The notes: generated from the letters alone by a model not told the origin. Shown: positions 24,973 through 34,278, counted from the first letter of the stretch. The stretch: DNA of 63,816 bases from Flavobacteriaceae bacterium UBA5544 (GCA_002426755.1 DINI01000003.1:169758-233573), one strand, 5' to 3'. Numbers and translations are program-made.

Positions 24973-26277
24973 TCATTCTTGATTTTCTTCTGGAATGACC
25001 CCAAACAACGAACTACTGAATAGCAACAGGACAACACCGTAAAACAACACATAGCTCACAAAATGCCCAATCACTGCTCCTTTGACTCCGTAAGCATCAA
25101 TGAGATATACACTAGCCAAATACAACATACACACCAAGAAAATCTCAATAATGATGAAATGCCAAAACATGCGCTTGGCAATGAATTGATAAGCAATCAC
25201 TATCGAAATCACTTTGACGAAGTCACCCAATAATTGCCAGGCAAACAGGTCTTCGGTGGGTTTAAATGCATCAGAAAAAATCAATGGCACGATGACAGAA
25301 CGCAGTAGATAAATTAAAATCAAGCCACCAGCAAAGTATGGAACGATTGTTTTATAGAAATTAAAGACTTCTTTTCTGAACTCTGATTTACTCTCAATTT
25401 CGCTAAATCTTGGTAAAAAATAAAGGCTCATCATCGACATGATGAACATCAAATAATAATCCGAAATACGGTTCATCGCTTCCCAATACCCAGCTTCCTT
25501 AATGCCCACTACCTCAATGATATAATTTCTAATAATGATGGACACCAGGGGAACTGCAATTGCAGTGACTAAAGCCATAATGGCAAAAGGGCCAAATTTT
25601 TTGAGTATGTCGAGATTGACATTGGAAATCTTGATGGAAGACACCAAACTTTTTTGGTTCATAATTGCAACCAACGTCATCAATACCAACAAGGAAGGCG
25701 TAATGACAGCCGCAACTAAAGCGCCATCGATATTACTTTCATAAATCAACAACAAAGTAATACCTAAACCCAACAACTGCCCAATGATATTGATGACCAA
25801 TAACATTCTGTATTTTGAAAAACCATTCATAATGGCAAAACAGAACATGTTTAAAGAATAAAACGGAAGTGCTACCGCCATGACTCTAATGACATAGGCA
25901 TATCTGTAATTCTCTGAAAACAAAAAGTTATTGATAAAATCAGCGTTGTAATAGCACACAAAAGCTACGATGATGGTAGAAACAAAACCAAGATAGAAAG
26001 CCGTTGAAATTGTTTTGCTCAATTCAAGTGCATTTTCCTTGAATTCAGCGATGTATTTAACCAATCCGTTGTAAAAACCTAAAATGGCCGAAGCTTGTAC
26101 TGCACTCAAAAAATTTCGCATATTGCCAATCAAGGCCATTCCTTCTACCCCAATCAACAATGCAATGGCTTTTGAAGTAAAGATCCCAGCGATGATGCGT
26201 GTTACCACTGTAGCAGTATTGAGATATGCCACCTTGAACAACACATTATTGTTGATGTATTTTTGAAATTTTCCCAA
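24973..26277 (-). CDS. O-antigen flippase (Wzx-like), copy 2
   Basis: 434 residues, closely similar in length, topology and conserved blocks to the protein at 23601: EGMALIGNMRNFLSA, YYLMFIMSMMSLYFLPRFSEIESKSEFRKEVF and LFAWQLLGDFVKVISIVIAYQF. By eye roughly half the positions are identical to copy 1. The start codon follows the aminotransferase stop with no gap, so transcription order is acyltransferase, aminotransferase, copy 2, copy 1. Confidence 0.85.
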   Translation of the reverse strand: MGKFQKYINNNVLFKVAYLNTATVVTRIIAGIFTSKAIALLIGVEGMALIGNMRNFLSAVQASAILGFYNGLVKYIAEFKENALELSKTISTAFYLGFVSTIIVAFVCYYNADFINNFLFSENYRYAYVIRVMAVALPFYSLNMFCFAIMNGFSKYRMLLVINIIGQLLGLGITLLLIYESNIDGALVAAVITPSLLVLMTLVAIMNQKSLVSSIKISNVNLDILKKFGPFAIMALVTAIAVPLVSIIIRNYIIEVVGIKEAGYWEAMNRISDYYLMFIMSMMSLYFLPRFSEIESKSEFRKEVFNFYKTIVPYFAGGLILIYLLRSVIVPLIFSDAFKPTEDLFAWQLLGDFVKVISIVIAYQFIAKRMFWHFIIIEIFLVCMLYLASVYLIDAYGVKGAVIGHFVSYVLFYGVVLLLFSSSLFGVIPEENQE

Positions 26278-27450
26278 TTAATAACGATTTATAACATTTA
26301 TAACTGTGGTTACTTCATTCTGGGTCATTACAGGGCTCATTGGTATGCTCACCACCGATTGATGTATGCGTTCAGTGATTGGAAACGACAACTGATTATA
26401 ATTTGATAATGCCATTTGTAGATGTGGTGGAATTGGATAATGAATCAACCATCCAATAGAGTTTTTGTCTAAATAGGCGGTGAAATCATTCCGGTCGTCC
26501 ACTCGGACAACAAATGTATGAAATACATGATTTTTAGTCCCGTCATAAAATGGAAGCATTATTTTTTTATTGTTGATTTCAGCAAAATATCTAGCGGCTA
26601 TTTCCCTTCGCTTGTCATTATCAGCATCCAAAGATTTTAATTTGATATTCAAAAAAGCGGCCTGAATTTCATCCAAACGACTGTTGATACCAACCAACTC
26701 ATTTACATATTTTTTTGAACTGCCATAATTACGCATCAGTCTTATGCAATTTGCAAGTTCGTCATCATTTGTTGTGACGGCTCCTCCATCTCCCAAGCAA
26801 CCCAAGTTTTTGCTCGGATAAAAACTAAACGCTGCAGCATGACCAAAATTTCCAGCTCTTTTAAGATGGCTGGTGGGTAGTGGGTAGTGGGTAGTGGATT
26901 CTTCAGTGATGAATTTGAGATTTGGAACTTTAAAATTGGAATTTTCGACCGTGCCGTGTGCTTGAGCAGCATCTTCAATTAACAAGAGATTATGGTGTTC
27001 AGCAATTTTGTTGATTGCAAACATATCTGCCAATTGACCATACAAATGCACTGCAAGAATTGCTTTGGTTTTATCGGATATGGAATTTTCAATTGCATCT
27101 GGGGAGATATTGAAGGTTTGTTCATCTGGCTCAACCAAAACAGGTTTTAAACCGGCATGAACGATGGATAAAATTGTTGCTATGTAGGTATTGGCAGGAA
27201 CGATGACCTCATCATTCAATTGAAGTTTGCCCAATTGTATATACGCCTTAAAAATAAGAACAAGAGCATCTAAACCGTTAGCAGTGCCGATGCAATGTTT
27301 AGAGCCACAATACATGGCAAAATTGGACTCAAACGCTTCTACCTGTTTGCCAAGAATATAATGACCAGACTCCAAAAATCCTTGAAATGCTTCTTGGAGC
27401 TTTGGCTCAAATCGTGCATTGATTTTATGTAAATCCAAAAATTTGATCAT
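26278..27450 (-). CDS. fdtB: FdtB-like sugar aminotransferase (DegT/DnrJ/EryC1/StrS) with repeat-derived insertion
   Basis: 390 residues. PLP-dependent type I fold: GTANGLDALVL, EVIVPANTYIATILSI, LLLIEDAAQAHG and the Schiff-base lysine K214 in SFYPSKNLGCLGDGGA. With FdtA it would make a 3-amino-3,6-dideoxyhexose. Oddity: between AHG and KRAGNFG relatives have about five residues, but here about 30 (167-197). This stretch includes TTHYPLPTSH, encoded by a 7-bp tandem repeat (GTGGGTA on the plus strand). It is in frame and lies near the active-site region. The start overlaps the acyltransferase stop by ATGA. The call is aminotransferase; FdtB is inferred from context. Confidence 0.85.
   Translation of the reverse strand: MIKFLDLHKINARFEPKLQEAFQGFLESGHYILGKQVEAFESNFAMYCGSKHCIGTANGLDALVLIFKAYIQLGKLQLNDEVIVPANTYIATILSIVHAGLKPVLVEPDEQTFNISPDAIENSISDKTKAILAVHLYGQLADMFAINKIAEHHNLLLIEDAAQAHGTVENSNFKVPNLKFITEESTTHYPLPTSHLKRAGNFGHAAAFSFYPSKNLGCLGDGGAVTTNDDELANCIRLMRNYGSSKKYVNELVGINSRLDEIQAAFLNIKLKSLDADNDKRREIAARYFAEINNKKIMLPFYDGTKNHVFHTFVVRVDDRNDFTAYLDKNSIGWLIHYPIPPHLQMALSNYNQLSFPITERIHQSVVSIPMSPVMTQNEVTTVINVINRY
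26873..26897. repeat. 7-bp tandem repeat inside the aminotransferase gene
   Basis: GTGGGTA repeated 3.6 times. On the coding strand it reads ACTACCCACTACCC, the kind of word repeat otherwise found between genes. It encodes part of the unusual insertion. Confidence 0.8.
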
Positions 27451-28424
27451 TTAAAAACGCTATTTAAGAGATTGGCATTTTCAGTTTTTACGGTATAAAA
27501 GTCGTGAATTATGGTTCGTGCACCAAAACCTTCTTTCCAATATTGCAAACCTTCATTAATTTTTCTTCCACTATCTTCATTGGAAGAACCAAAATCATAA
27601 TAGGATTTATCCTTGAAAACATTTGTGATCAAATGATGATGCAAAAAATCTAAACTTCCTAACGTGTTCTTTTCTTTGTTTGCGGAGATATATTGGCAAT
27701 GTGCCACTTGCTTGGTTTCAAAAATGGTCGTTCCGGCAACTAATTTATCCTTATCATAAACGTTGAACTGTCTTATTTGTTTCGGGAATATGATTCTTAA
27801 TTTTTCAATTTCCTCCAAAGAATGTACTGGATTCACACCATGCTTTTCTTTTAAATTCACAGAGAGAATTGTATTCCAAAATTGGTCAAAACTTGTTTCT
27901 TCTTTAATTTTCAATTCGTTTTTAATCCCTCTTTTGACGCCTTCCAATCTATTAGAAGCAATTTTAAGTTTACGGTTTAAGTCGATTACCGAAAGTATTT
28001 CCTTTTTTTGAATGTCCGCGTTGAGAAGAAACATCAAGTAATCAAGTTCATCACTAGGAACGGAATGGTAAATCTTTGGGAGTAACTTTAAATGTATATG
28101 TTGAATGGACCTATCATTTAAAAATTGAAGAACTGCTTGAAAACTGTTTAGGACGTCACCAAATTTAATAGCTTTATTCAACAATAAACCTCCATAGGTC
28201 AGACCCTGATGGGAATGGATATCGTTACCTACACTGTTGGCGGGCAAAAGGGCAATTAGCTTTTCATTTTTAAAAACCAGTAACGAAAAATCCTCAAATC
28301 GGTCTTGGTGATACTCCATAAAATCCCGATGGAATAAAAACGTAGCGTTTTTGGAAGTCGTCACAAAATCATTCCAAATAGATTCAAACTTTGGTTGATA
28401 TTTTTCAACAGAAAAAGTATTCAA
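27447..28424 (-). CDS. GNAT/FemAB-like acyltransferase of the amino-sugar pathway
   Basis: 325 residues. The N-terminal half has SKNATFLFHRDFMEYHQDRFEDFSLLVFKNEKLIALLPAN, typical of double-GNAT FemAB-like proteins. The C-terminal half has KLVAGTTIFETKQVAHCQYI and YYDFGSSNEDSGRKINEGLQYWKEGFGA. By position (first gene before the aminotransferase, ATGA overlap) it probably N-acylates the 3-amino sugar, replacing the hexapeptide-repeat FdtC used in the classical pathway. This role is inferred from context only. Confidence 0.65.
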   Translation of the reverse strand: MNTFSVEKYQPKFESIWNDFVTTSKNATFLFHRDFMEYHQDRFEDFSLLVFKNEKLIALLPANSVGNDIHSHQGLTYGGLLLNKAIKFGDVLNSFQAVLQFLNDRSIQHIHLKLLPKIYHSVPSDELDYLMFLLNADIQKKEILSVIDLNRKLKIASNRLEGVKRGIKNELKIKEETSFDQFWNTILSVNLKEKHGVNPVHSLEEIEKLRIIFPKQIRQFNVYDKDKLVAGTTIFETKQVAHCQYISANKEKNTLGSLDFLHHHLITNVFKDKSYYDFGSSNEDSGRKINEGLQYWKEGFGARTIIHDFYTVKTENANLLNSVFK

Positions 28425-28459
28425 AAGTATGTTGGTTTAAGTATAAATACCTTGATTAA

Positions 28460-29851
28460 TTGGCATCCAAAATACAATATTTTTTAGTCATCATCCTGTA
28501 TTTGCAAGTAATTATTCTATATTTATCTATTAAACACCAACTCTTGAAATTAAAGAAACCCTCTGTTGAAACATCCATTTTAATTGCTATTTATGCAATG
28601 GTTTTCTTCTATTTCATTTTTCAGGAAGCCATATTTTCACACGATAGCTATGGATATCTCCTTGCAATGCCACAAAGAAATCCTGGGTATGTGATATTTA
28701 GCAAGTTTTTTGAGTTTATTTTTCCACAAAATTTTGCTAAAGTGATTGTGGGCTTGCAACTCATTTTTGGGCTCTTCGCTGTCCATGTGTTTCTAAAGCG
28801 GATGAGCCATCTTTTATGTTTGAATTATGTCCTCAAAGGGATTGTTTTGGCATCCTTAATATTCCCTTTTTTCCCTCCATTGTTGATTGCAAACAATATT
28901 TGCTCCGAAGGATTGACATATCCTTTATACTTACTGTTTCTCGTGATGGGCTTTGAATTTTTATATCGGGAGAAAAAATTTACACTCCCCATATTTCTGC
29001 TTCTGTATATCCTCTTGGTGTTGACACGTGGACAGTTTATCGTGAGTTCAATCATCTTTGCATTTGTTTATTTTTTTAAATACAGAAGTAGCATTCTCAA
29101 CAAAAAACATCTGTTTAAATTCATACTTATTCTTGCGTTTCCATTGATCGTGATTTTTGCCGACAAAACCTATCATAAGCTGAAAGATGGACTGTTTATT
29201 TCTACCCCTTATAGTTTTGTGAATATGTCTGGTGCAGCCTTTTATGTTTCCAAAAAAGGTGATATTCAATTTATACAAACCGAAGAATACAAGTCTCTTT
29301 TTGAAGCATGCTATAAACAATTGACTCAAAAAAAATTACTTATGTCTAGCCAGAAACAGGATGGATATGATGCCTATTATCAACATTACCATAATCATGT
29401 GCCACAGATTTGTAATCAAACAGTCCATGATATTACTAGAGGCTACTACTTTGATAAATTTCTGAAAACAAGTACAGATGAGAAGAAAGCTTCGGTTTAT
29501 TCCATGTGGCAATCAGAATTAGCTTGCAAGAGTATGTATTTTACGTTGGTGGAACATAATCTTAAGGAGTATTCTCTATTATATTACAGCAATATTGTTC
29601 ACGGTTTCAAATCTATAATTATATTGTCGTTTGTGCTCCTTGTTTTTCTTTTTAGTGGCCATAAAGTGCTATTTCAAAAACACAATTACTATAACATCCT
29701 TTTTATTTGTTCTGCATTGACGCTTTCAAATGCTATGATTATCAGTCTCGCAAGTCATTCAATCATGCGATATTTGTTTTATAATTACATTCTGATATTT
29801 TTTATAATCGTCATACTTTTGAAACTTTTGATAAATCCAAAAAACACTTAA
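28460..29851 (+). CDS. GT-C-like multi-pass membrane protein, paralogue 1
   Basis: Up to 463 residues, about ten hydrophobic segments. The start is uncertain: the frame opens at TTG 28460, and no strong ATG precedes the conserved core. Motifs shared with the following gene: HDSYGYL in the first loop (an acidic D-S pair as in GT-C enzymes), RNPGYVIF, SEGLTYPLYLLFL, TRGQF, DKTYHKLKDG-F and a YYSNIVHGFKS loop. It probably transfers a sugar from a polyprenyl-phosphate donor at the outer face of the inner membrane. The family is not securely recognised. Confidence 0.6.
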   Translation: MASKIQYFLVIILYLQVIILYLSIKHQLLKLKKPSVETSILIAIYAMVFFYFIFQEAIFSHDSYGYLLAMPQRNPGYVIFSKFFEFIFPQNFAKVIVGLQLIFGLFAVHVFLKRMSHLLCLNYVLKGIVLASLIFPFFPPLLIANNICSEGLTYPLYLLFLVMGFEFLYREKKFTLPIFLLLYILLVLTRGQFIVSSIIFAFVYFFKYRSSILNKKHLFKFILILAFPLIVIFADKTYHKLKDGLFISTPYSFVNMSGAAFYVSKKGDIQFIQTEEYKSLFEACYKQLTQKKLLMSSQKQDGYDAYYQHYHNHVPQICNQTVHDITRGYYFDKFLKTSTDEKKASVYSMWQSELACKSMYFTLVEHNLKEYSLLYYSNIVHGFKSIIILSFVLLVFLFSGHKVLFQKHNYYNILFICSALTLSNAMIISLASHSIMRYLFYNYILIFFIIVILLKLLINPKNT

Positions 29852-29907
29852 GCAAATAAATTTCTCTTTTAGACGAATTACAGTATTTTTACTTTTAATA
29901 CTTTCCA

Positions 29908-31203
29908 ATGAAAATAAAGTACCACATGACCGACAAACAATTCCAATATAGTCTATGGTCATTTTATCTAATTGTTTTTATTAGTGTTATACTTAAGCCA
30001 ATGGAATTTTTCAATGATTCCGATGGTTATTTGAATATGGATATCTATCGTTCTGCTGGATATCCTATTTTTCTTTGGTTGATTAAAAAAATATTTGGTA
30101 GCCAGATGGATTTGGCAACGGTTATACTGCAAATGTCAATCGGTATTGGTTGTATGTACATTTTTGTCACAAGACTAAGGCATATTTTGAAAATTCCTAA
30201 ACTATGGTATTTGCTTTTGGCTATTATTATCGCTACCCCCTATTTTTATACTTTGAATCTAGCAAACAATTATCTCTCCGAAGCCCTAACCTATCCTCTT
30301 TATCTATTGACAGTACTATTTTTTTTGGAATGCTTCATTACCAAAAACGTTAAAAAGCTTTGGATCTCAATACCTGTTTTAATTGTTTTAATTACAACCA
30401 GAAATCAATTTCTGTTTATGGTTCCAATAGCTCTTTTGATACTTGTTTGGCTTTCGATCAAAGAAAAATCTGTCAAAAAATATGTTTGGGCAGGCATCGC
30501 ATTTTTGGTTTTACCCATTTTTACTACTTTGACCGATAAGACATACCATCAAGTAAAACATGGATATTTTGTCAATACACCTTGGACAGGTATCCACCTC
30601 TTAACCCCAGCATTTTTTGTGGCCGATGAAGGAGATTATCAATTATATGATTCGGAAGAAGAGCAACAGTTTTTTAAATGGATATACGCTAAACTATATC
30701 ATAATCACTTAAACGTCAACAACCTGAATGAAGATGGCAAATATGATGCATCAGGTTTTTATAGCAATCATTTTACAGACATCGCCAATGCTACCCTTTA
30801 TGAATCAGGCAAAGAACTCGTCGGAACTAATCTCAATGAAGACCAAAAGTTTATTGCCCTTGACGAATTGACCAAGAAAATGGCATTCCCATTAGTCCTT
30901 GATAATTTTGGGTTATGGTTCAAGCTATATGTTAAAAACATAATTAACGCGTTTGGTAATGCAAAATATGCATCTATTTATGTCATTTTGTTGTTAGTTA
31001 GTTTTATAAGCCTATTAAAAAGAGAATCTGATGAGTACAAATTGATTACTTTGCTAACGCTTATGACATTAAGTAACGTTGCATTGGTGGCGATAGGTAT
31101 GCATACAATCAAACGTTTCACTTTCTATAATGATTGGGTGCTTTTCTTAATTATTTTTATCCTTCTAAACACCTTCATTAAACATAGAGAATCAAGCTTA
31201 TGA
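29908..31203 (+). CDS. GT-C-like multi-pass membrane protein, paralogue 2
   Basis: 431 residues (a second start at M7 is possible). It parallels the preceding gene: FFNDSDGYLNM, RSAGYPIFLWLI, YLSEALTYPLYLLTV, TTRNQFLF and DKTYHQVKHGYFVNTP. Its stop overlaps the next start by ATGA, which couples it to a polyprenyl-phosphate hexose synthase. That pairing is what a GT-C transferase needs: the synthase makes the lipid-linked sugar and the GT-C enzyme uses it. The donor sugar is unknown. Confidence 0.65.
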   Translation: MKIKYHMTDKQFQYSLWSFYLIVFISVILKPMEFFNDSDGYLNMDIYRSAGYPIFLWLIKKIFGSQMDLATVILQMSIGIGCMYIFVTRLRHILKIPKLWYLLLAIIIATPYFYTLNLANNYLSEALTYPLYLLTVLFFLECFITKNVKKLWISIPVLIVLITTRNQFLFMVPIALLILVWLSIKEKSVKKYVWAGIAFLVLPIFTTLTDKTYHQVKHGYFVNTPWTGIHLLTPAFFVADEGDYQLYDSEEEQQFFKWIYAKLYHNHLNVNNLNEDGKYDASGFYSNHFTDIANATLYESGKELVGTNLNEDQKFIALDELTKKMAFPLVLDNFGLWFKLYVKNIINAFGNAKYASIYVILLLVSFISLLKRESDEYKLITLLTLMTLSNVALVAIGMHTIKRFTFYNDWVLFLIIFILLNTFIKHRESSL

Positions 31204-32351
31204 CAACTGAACTTTCCATTGTGATGCCCTGCCTTAATGAAGCTGAAACCTTGGCTATATGTATTAAAAAAGCAAGGCGTTTTTTAAAAGACAATCATGT
31301 ATTAGGTGAAATTATCATCGCGGACAATGGTAGTACGGACGGATCACAAACCATTGTTGAACAAAATGGAGCGACTTTAGTAAAAGTTTCCCAAAAAGGA
31401 TATGGAAATGCTTTAAGAGGCGGCATAGAAGCGGCCACAGGAACATATGTGATCATGGCAGATGCAGATGATAGCTATGACTTTGAAGACTTAATGCCCT
31501 ATCTTATCAAATTGAGAAAAGGGTATGACTTGGTGATGGGAAATCGATTTAAAGGCGGAATTAAACCTGGAGCGATGCCCTTTTTGCATAAATATCTTGG
31601 AAATCCTGTATTGTCATTTTTAGGACGTTTGTTCTATAAAATAAAAATTGGAGATTTTCATTGCGGATTGAGAGGATTTTCAAAAGAAGCTTACCATCGA
31701 ATGGATTTAAAAACTACAGGAATGGAGTTTGCTTCAGAAATGATTGTCAAATCTAAATTAAATGGGCTTAAAATCACAGAAGTTCCAACGATCCTATATC
31801 CAGATGGCAGGACTCGAAAACCCCATCTAAAAACTTGGAGCGACGGATGGAGACACCTGCGTTTTTTAACGCTTTATAGTCCAAATTGGCTCTTTTTATA
31901 TCCAGCCATACTAATGATGGTGGTTGGTCTGGTTGCCTCAACACTATTGATAATTGAGCCTGTTATGATTGAAGGAATTATTTTTGATATTCACACCTTG
32001 ATGTATTCTTCAAGCCTGATTTTAATTGGTTTTCAGTTTTTAGTGTTTTATGGGCTGACCAAGATTTTTGCGGTTGAAAATGGTCTGCTTCCCAAAAGCA
32101 AACGTTATCCCAAAATAATGAAATATCTTAATCTTGAAAAAGGATTGATTATCGGCCTGTTGTTTTTAATAACGGGATTTATATTGAGTTACAAAGGCTT
32201 GACCGTCTGGAAAGCCTCTGATTTTGGTTCCTTAAGACCAACCAATACATTCCGGTTAATAATTCCAGCTGTATTCACTATTTTGCTCGGAGTTCAGATT
32301 ATTCTGTTCAGTCTATTTTTCAGTATCCTCGGTTTGAAAAACTCTGATTAG
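31200..32351 (+). CDS. Polyprenyl-phosphate hexose synthase (DPM/DPG-like GT2 with C-terminal membrane domain)
   Basis: 383 residues. GT2 part (about 1-225): LSIVMPCLNEAETLAICI, IIIADNGSTDGSQTIV, GYGNALRGGIEAATGTYVIMADADDSYDF (DxD) and FHCGLRGFSKEAY. C-terminal part: four membrane segments between about 235 and 380. This two-part layout belongs to dolichyl/undecaprenyl-phosphate glucose or mannose synthases. It should transfer a hexose from a nucleotide sugar to undecaprenyl phosphate. It is coupled by ATGA to the GT-C-like gene. Confidence 0.85.
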   Translation: MTTELSIVMPCLNEAETLAICIKKARRFLKDNHVLGEIIIADNGSTDGSQTIVEQNGATLVKVSQKGYGNALRGGIEAATGTYVIMADADDSYDFEDLMPYLIKLRKGYDLVMGNRFKGGIKPGAMPFLHKYLGNPVLSFLGRLFYKIKIGDFHCGLRGFSKEAYHRMDLKTTGMEFASEMIVKSKLNGLKITEVPTILYPDGRTRKPHLKTWSDGWRHLRFLTLYSPNWLFLYPAILMMVVGLVASTLLIIEPVMIEGIIFDIHTLMYSSSLILIGFQFLVFYGLTKIFAVENGLLPKSKRYPKIMKYLNLEKGLIIGLLFLITGFILSYKGLTVWKASDFGSLRPTNTFRLIIPAVFTILLGVQIILFSLFFSILGLKNSD

Positions 32352-32370
32352 AACAATCGATTAATAGAAA

Positions 32371-32408
32371 ACAAAAAAGGAATCCTGATGCGGATTCCTT
32401 TTTTTTAT
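32371..32408. terminator. Bidirectional intrinsic terminator
   Basis: Arms AAGGAATCC (32377-32385) and GGATTCCTT (32392-32400) with a 6-base loop; an A-run precedes and a T-run follows. It serves the GT2 gene on the plus strand and typA on the minus strand. Confidence 0.9.
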
Positions 32409-32421
32409 ACTCTAAAAAAAA

Positions 32422-34221
32422 CTAAAGTGCTTTACCTCTTTTACGTTCAACTTCCGTCAATAAAATTTTACGCAAACGCAAGTGATTTGGTGTAACTTCA
32501 ACATATTCATCTTTTTGGATGTACTCCAAAGCTTCTTCCAAAGAGAATTTAATTGCAGGAATAATACGTGCTTTATCATCAGCTCCAGAAGAACGAACGT
32601 TACTCAATTTTTTGGTTTTGGTGACGTTAACCGCCATATCATCGCCACGAGAGTTTTCTCCAATCACCTGACCTTCGTAGATATCTTCTCCCGGATCCAC
32701 AAAAAACTTACCTCTATCCTGTAATTTATCAATTGAGTAAGGAATTGCTTGTCCTTTTTCCATAGATACCAATGATCCATTTTGACGTTCTGGAATTCCA
32801 CCTTTCATTGGTTGGTATTCTTTAAAACGGTGTGTCATAATTGCTTCACCAGCAGTTGCGGTCAACAAGTTGTTACGCAAACCAATAATTCCTCTTGAAG
32901 GAATCATGAACTTACAAACCATTCTATCGCCTTTAGCTTCCATGCTCAACATTTCACCTTTACGCACAGACACCATTTCAATGGCTTTGCCCGATACGTT
33001 TTCTGGCAAATCTATGGTCATTTCTTCAACTGGCTCACATTTGACACCATCAATTTCCTTTATGATTACTTGTGGTTGTCCAATTTGAAGTTCATATCCT
33101 TCGCGACGCATGGTTTCTATCAAAACCGACAAATGCAATACCCCACGACCGAATACCATAAATTTATCAGCACTATCCGTTTCTTGCATACGCAACGCCA
33201 AGTTTTTTTCTAACTCTTTAGTCAAACGGTCTTTGATATGACGTGAGGTCACAAATTTTCCATCTTTTCCAAAGAAAGGAGAATCGTTGATGGTGAACAA
33301 CATACTCATCGTTGGTTCGTCTATGGCAATAGTTTTCAAACCTTCCGGGTTTTCATAATCTGCAATGGTATCTCCAATGTCAAAACCTTCCAATCCAACC
33401 AAGGCACAGATATCACCCGCTTGTACTTCATCAACTTTTTTACGCCCTAGACCTTCAAAGACGTGAAGTTCTTTAATTTTTGATTTCACGATACGTCCGT
33501 CTCGTTTTACCAAAGAGATGTTCATTCCTGTTTTTAATCTGCCACGTTGCAAGCGGCCAATGGCTATACGACCTGTAAAGGATGAGAAATCCAAAGACGT
33601 AATCAACATTTGGGTCGTCCCTTCAGCAATTTTTGGCGATGGAATGTGTTCAATCACCATATCCAACAATGGCTCGATATTTTCAGTTTGGTTTTTCCAA
33701 TCGTCACTCATCCAGTTTTGTTTCGCTGAACCATAAACCGTCGGGAAATCCAATTGCCATTCTTCTGCTCCCAATTCAAACATCAAATCAAAAACAGCTT
33801 CATGCACTTCTTCTGGTGTACAATTTTCTTTATCAACTTTATTGATGACCACGCAAGGTTTTAAACCTAAATCAATGGCTTTACCGAGTACAAAACGTGT
33901 TTGTGGCATTGGTCCTTCAAAAGCATCAACCAACAACAACACACCATCAGCCATATTTAATACACGCTCCACTTCACCTCCAAAATCCGCGTGACCAGGT
34001 GTATCAATGATATTGATTTTTGTGTCTTTGTAAACCACAGAAACGTTTTTTGACGTAATGGTGATTCCTCTTTCACGCTCCAAATCATTGTTGTCAAGAA
34101 TTAAATCTCCAGTGTTTTCGTTTTCTCTGAAAAGTTGACAATGGTACATGATTTTGTCAACCAAGGTAGTTTTACCGTGGTCAACGTGAGCAATAATTGC
34201 AATGTTTTTGATATTAGCCAT
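32422..34221 (-). CDS. typA: Translational GTPase TypA/BipA
   Basis: 599 residues, the normal TypA length. G1 AHVDHGKTTLVDKI, switch region RERGITITSKN, G3 DTPGHADFGGEVERV and G4 NKVDKENC are intact. The C-terminal EF-G-like domains and the GIIGLRNNLLTATAGEA motif are specific to TypA. It binds the ribosome and helps assembly and growth under stress (cold, starvation). Single gene with its own promoter. Confidence 0.98.
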   Translation of the reverse strand: MANIKNIAIIAHVDHGKTTLVDKIMYHCQLFRENENTGDLILDNNDLERERGITITSKNVSVVYKDTKINIIDTPGHADFGGEVERVLNMADGVLLLVDAFEGPMPQTRFVLGKAIDLGLKPCVVINKVDKENCTPEEVHEAVFDLMFELGAEEWQLDFPTVYGSAKQNWMSDDWKNQTENIEPLLDMVIEHIPSPKIAEGTTQMLITSLDFSSFTGRIAIGRLQRGRLKTGMNISLVKRDGRIVKSKIKELHVFEGLGRKKVDEVQAGDICALVGLEGFDIGDTIADYENPEGLKTIAIDEPTMSMLFTINDSPFFGKDGKFVTSRHIKDRLTKELEKNLALRMQETDSADKFMVFGRGVLHLSVLIETMRREGYELQIGQPQVIIKEIDGVKCEPVEEMTIDLPENVSGKAIEMVSVRKGEMLSMEAKGDRMVCKFMIPSRGIIGLRNNLLTATAGEAIMTHRFKEYQPMKGGIPERQNGSLVSMEKGQAIPYSIDKLQDRGKFFVDPGEDIYEGQVIGENSRGDDMAVNVTKTKKLSNVRSSGADDKARIIPAIKFSLEEALEYIQKDEYVEVTPNHLRLRKILLTEVERKRGKAL

Positions 34222-34244
34222 AATGATGCCTTATTTTAAGCGTG

Positions 34245-34278
34245 CAAAGGTACATTAAAATACTTTGTAAATAAGCAA
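34245..34278 (-). promoter_or_regulatory. typA promoter
   Basis: Read on the minus strand: TTG (34276-34278), a 23-bp spacer, then TACCTTTG (34245-34252), matching the TTG/TAnnTTTG promoter of Bacteroidota. It lies 24 bp before the typA ATG. Confidence 0.65.
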
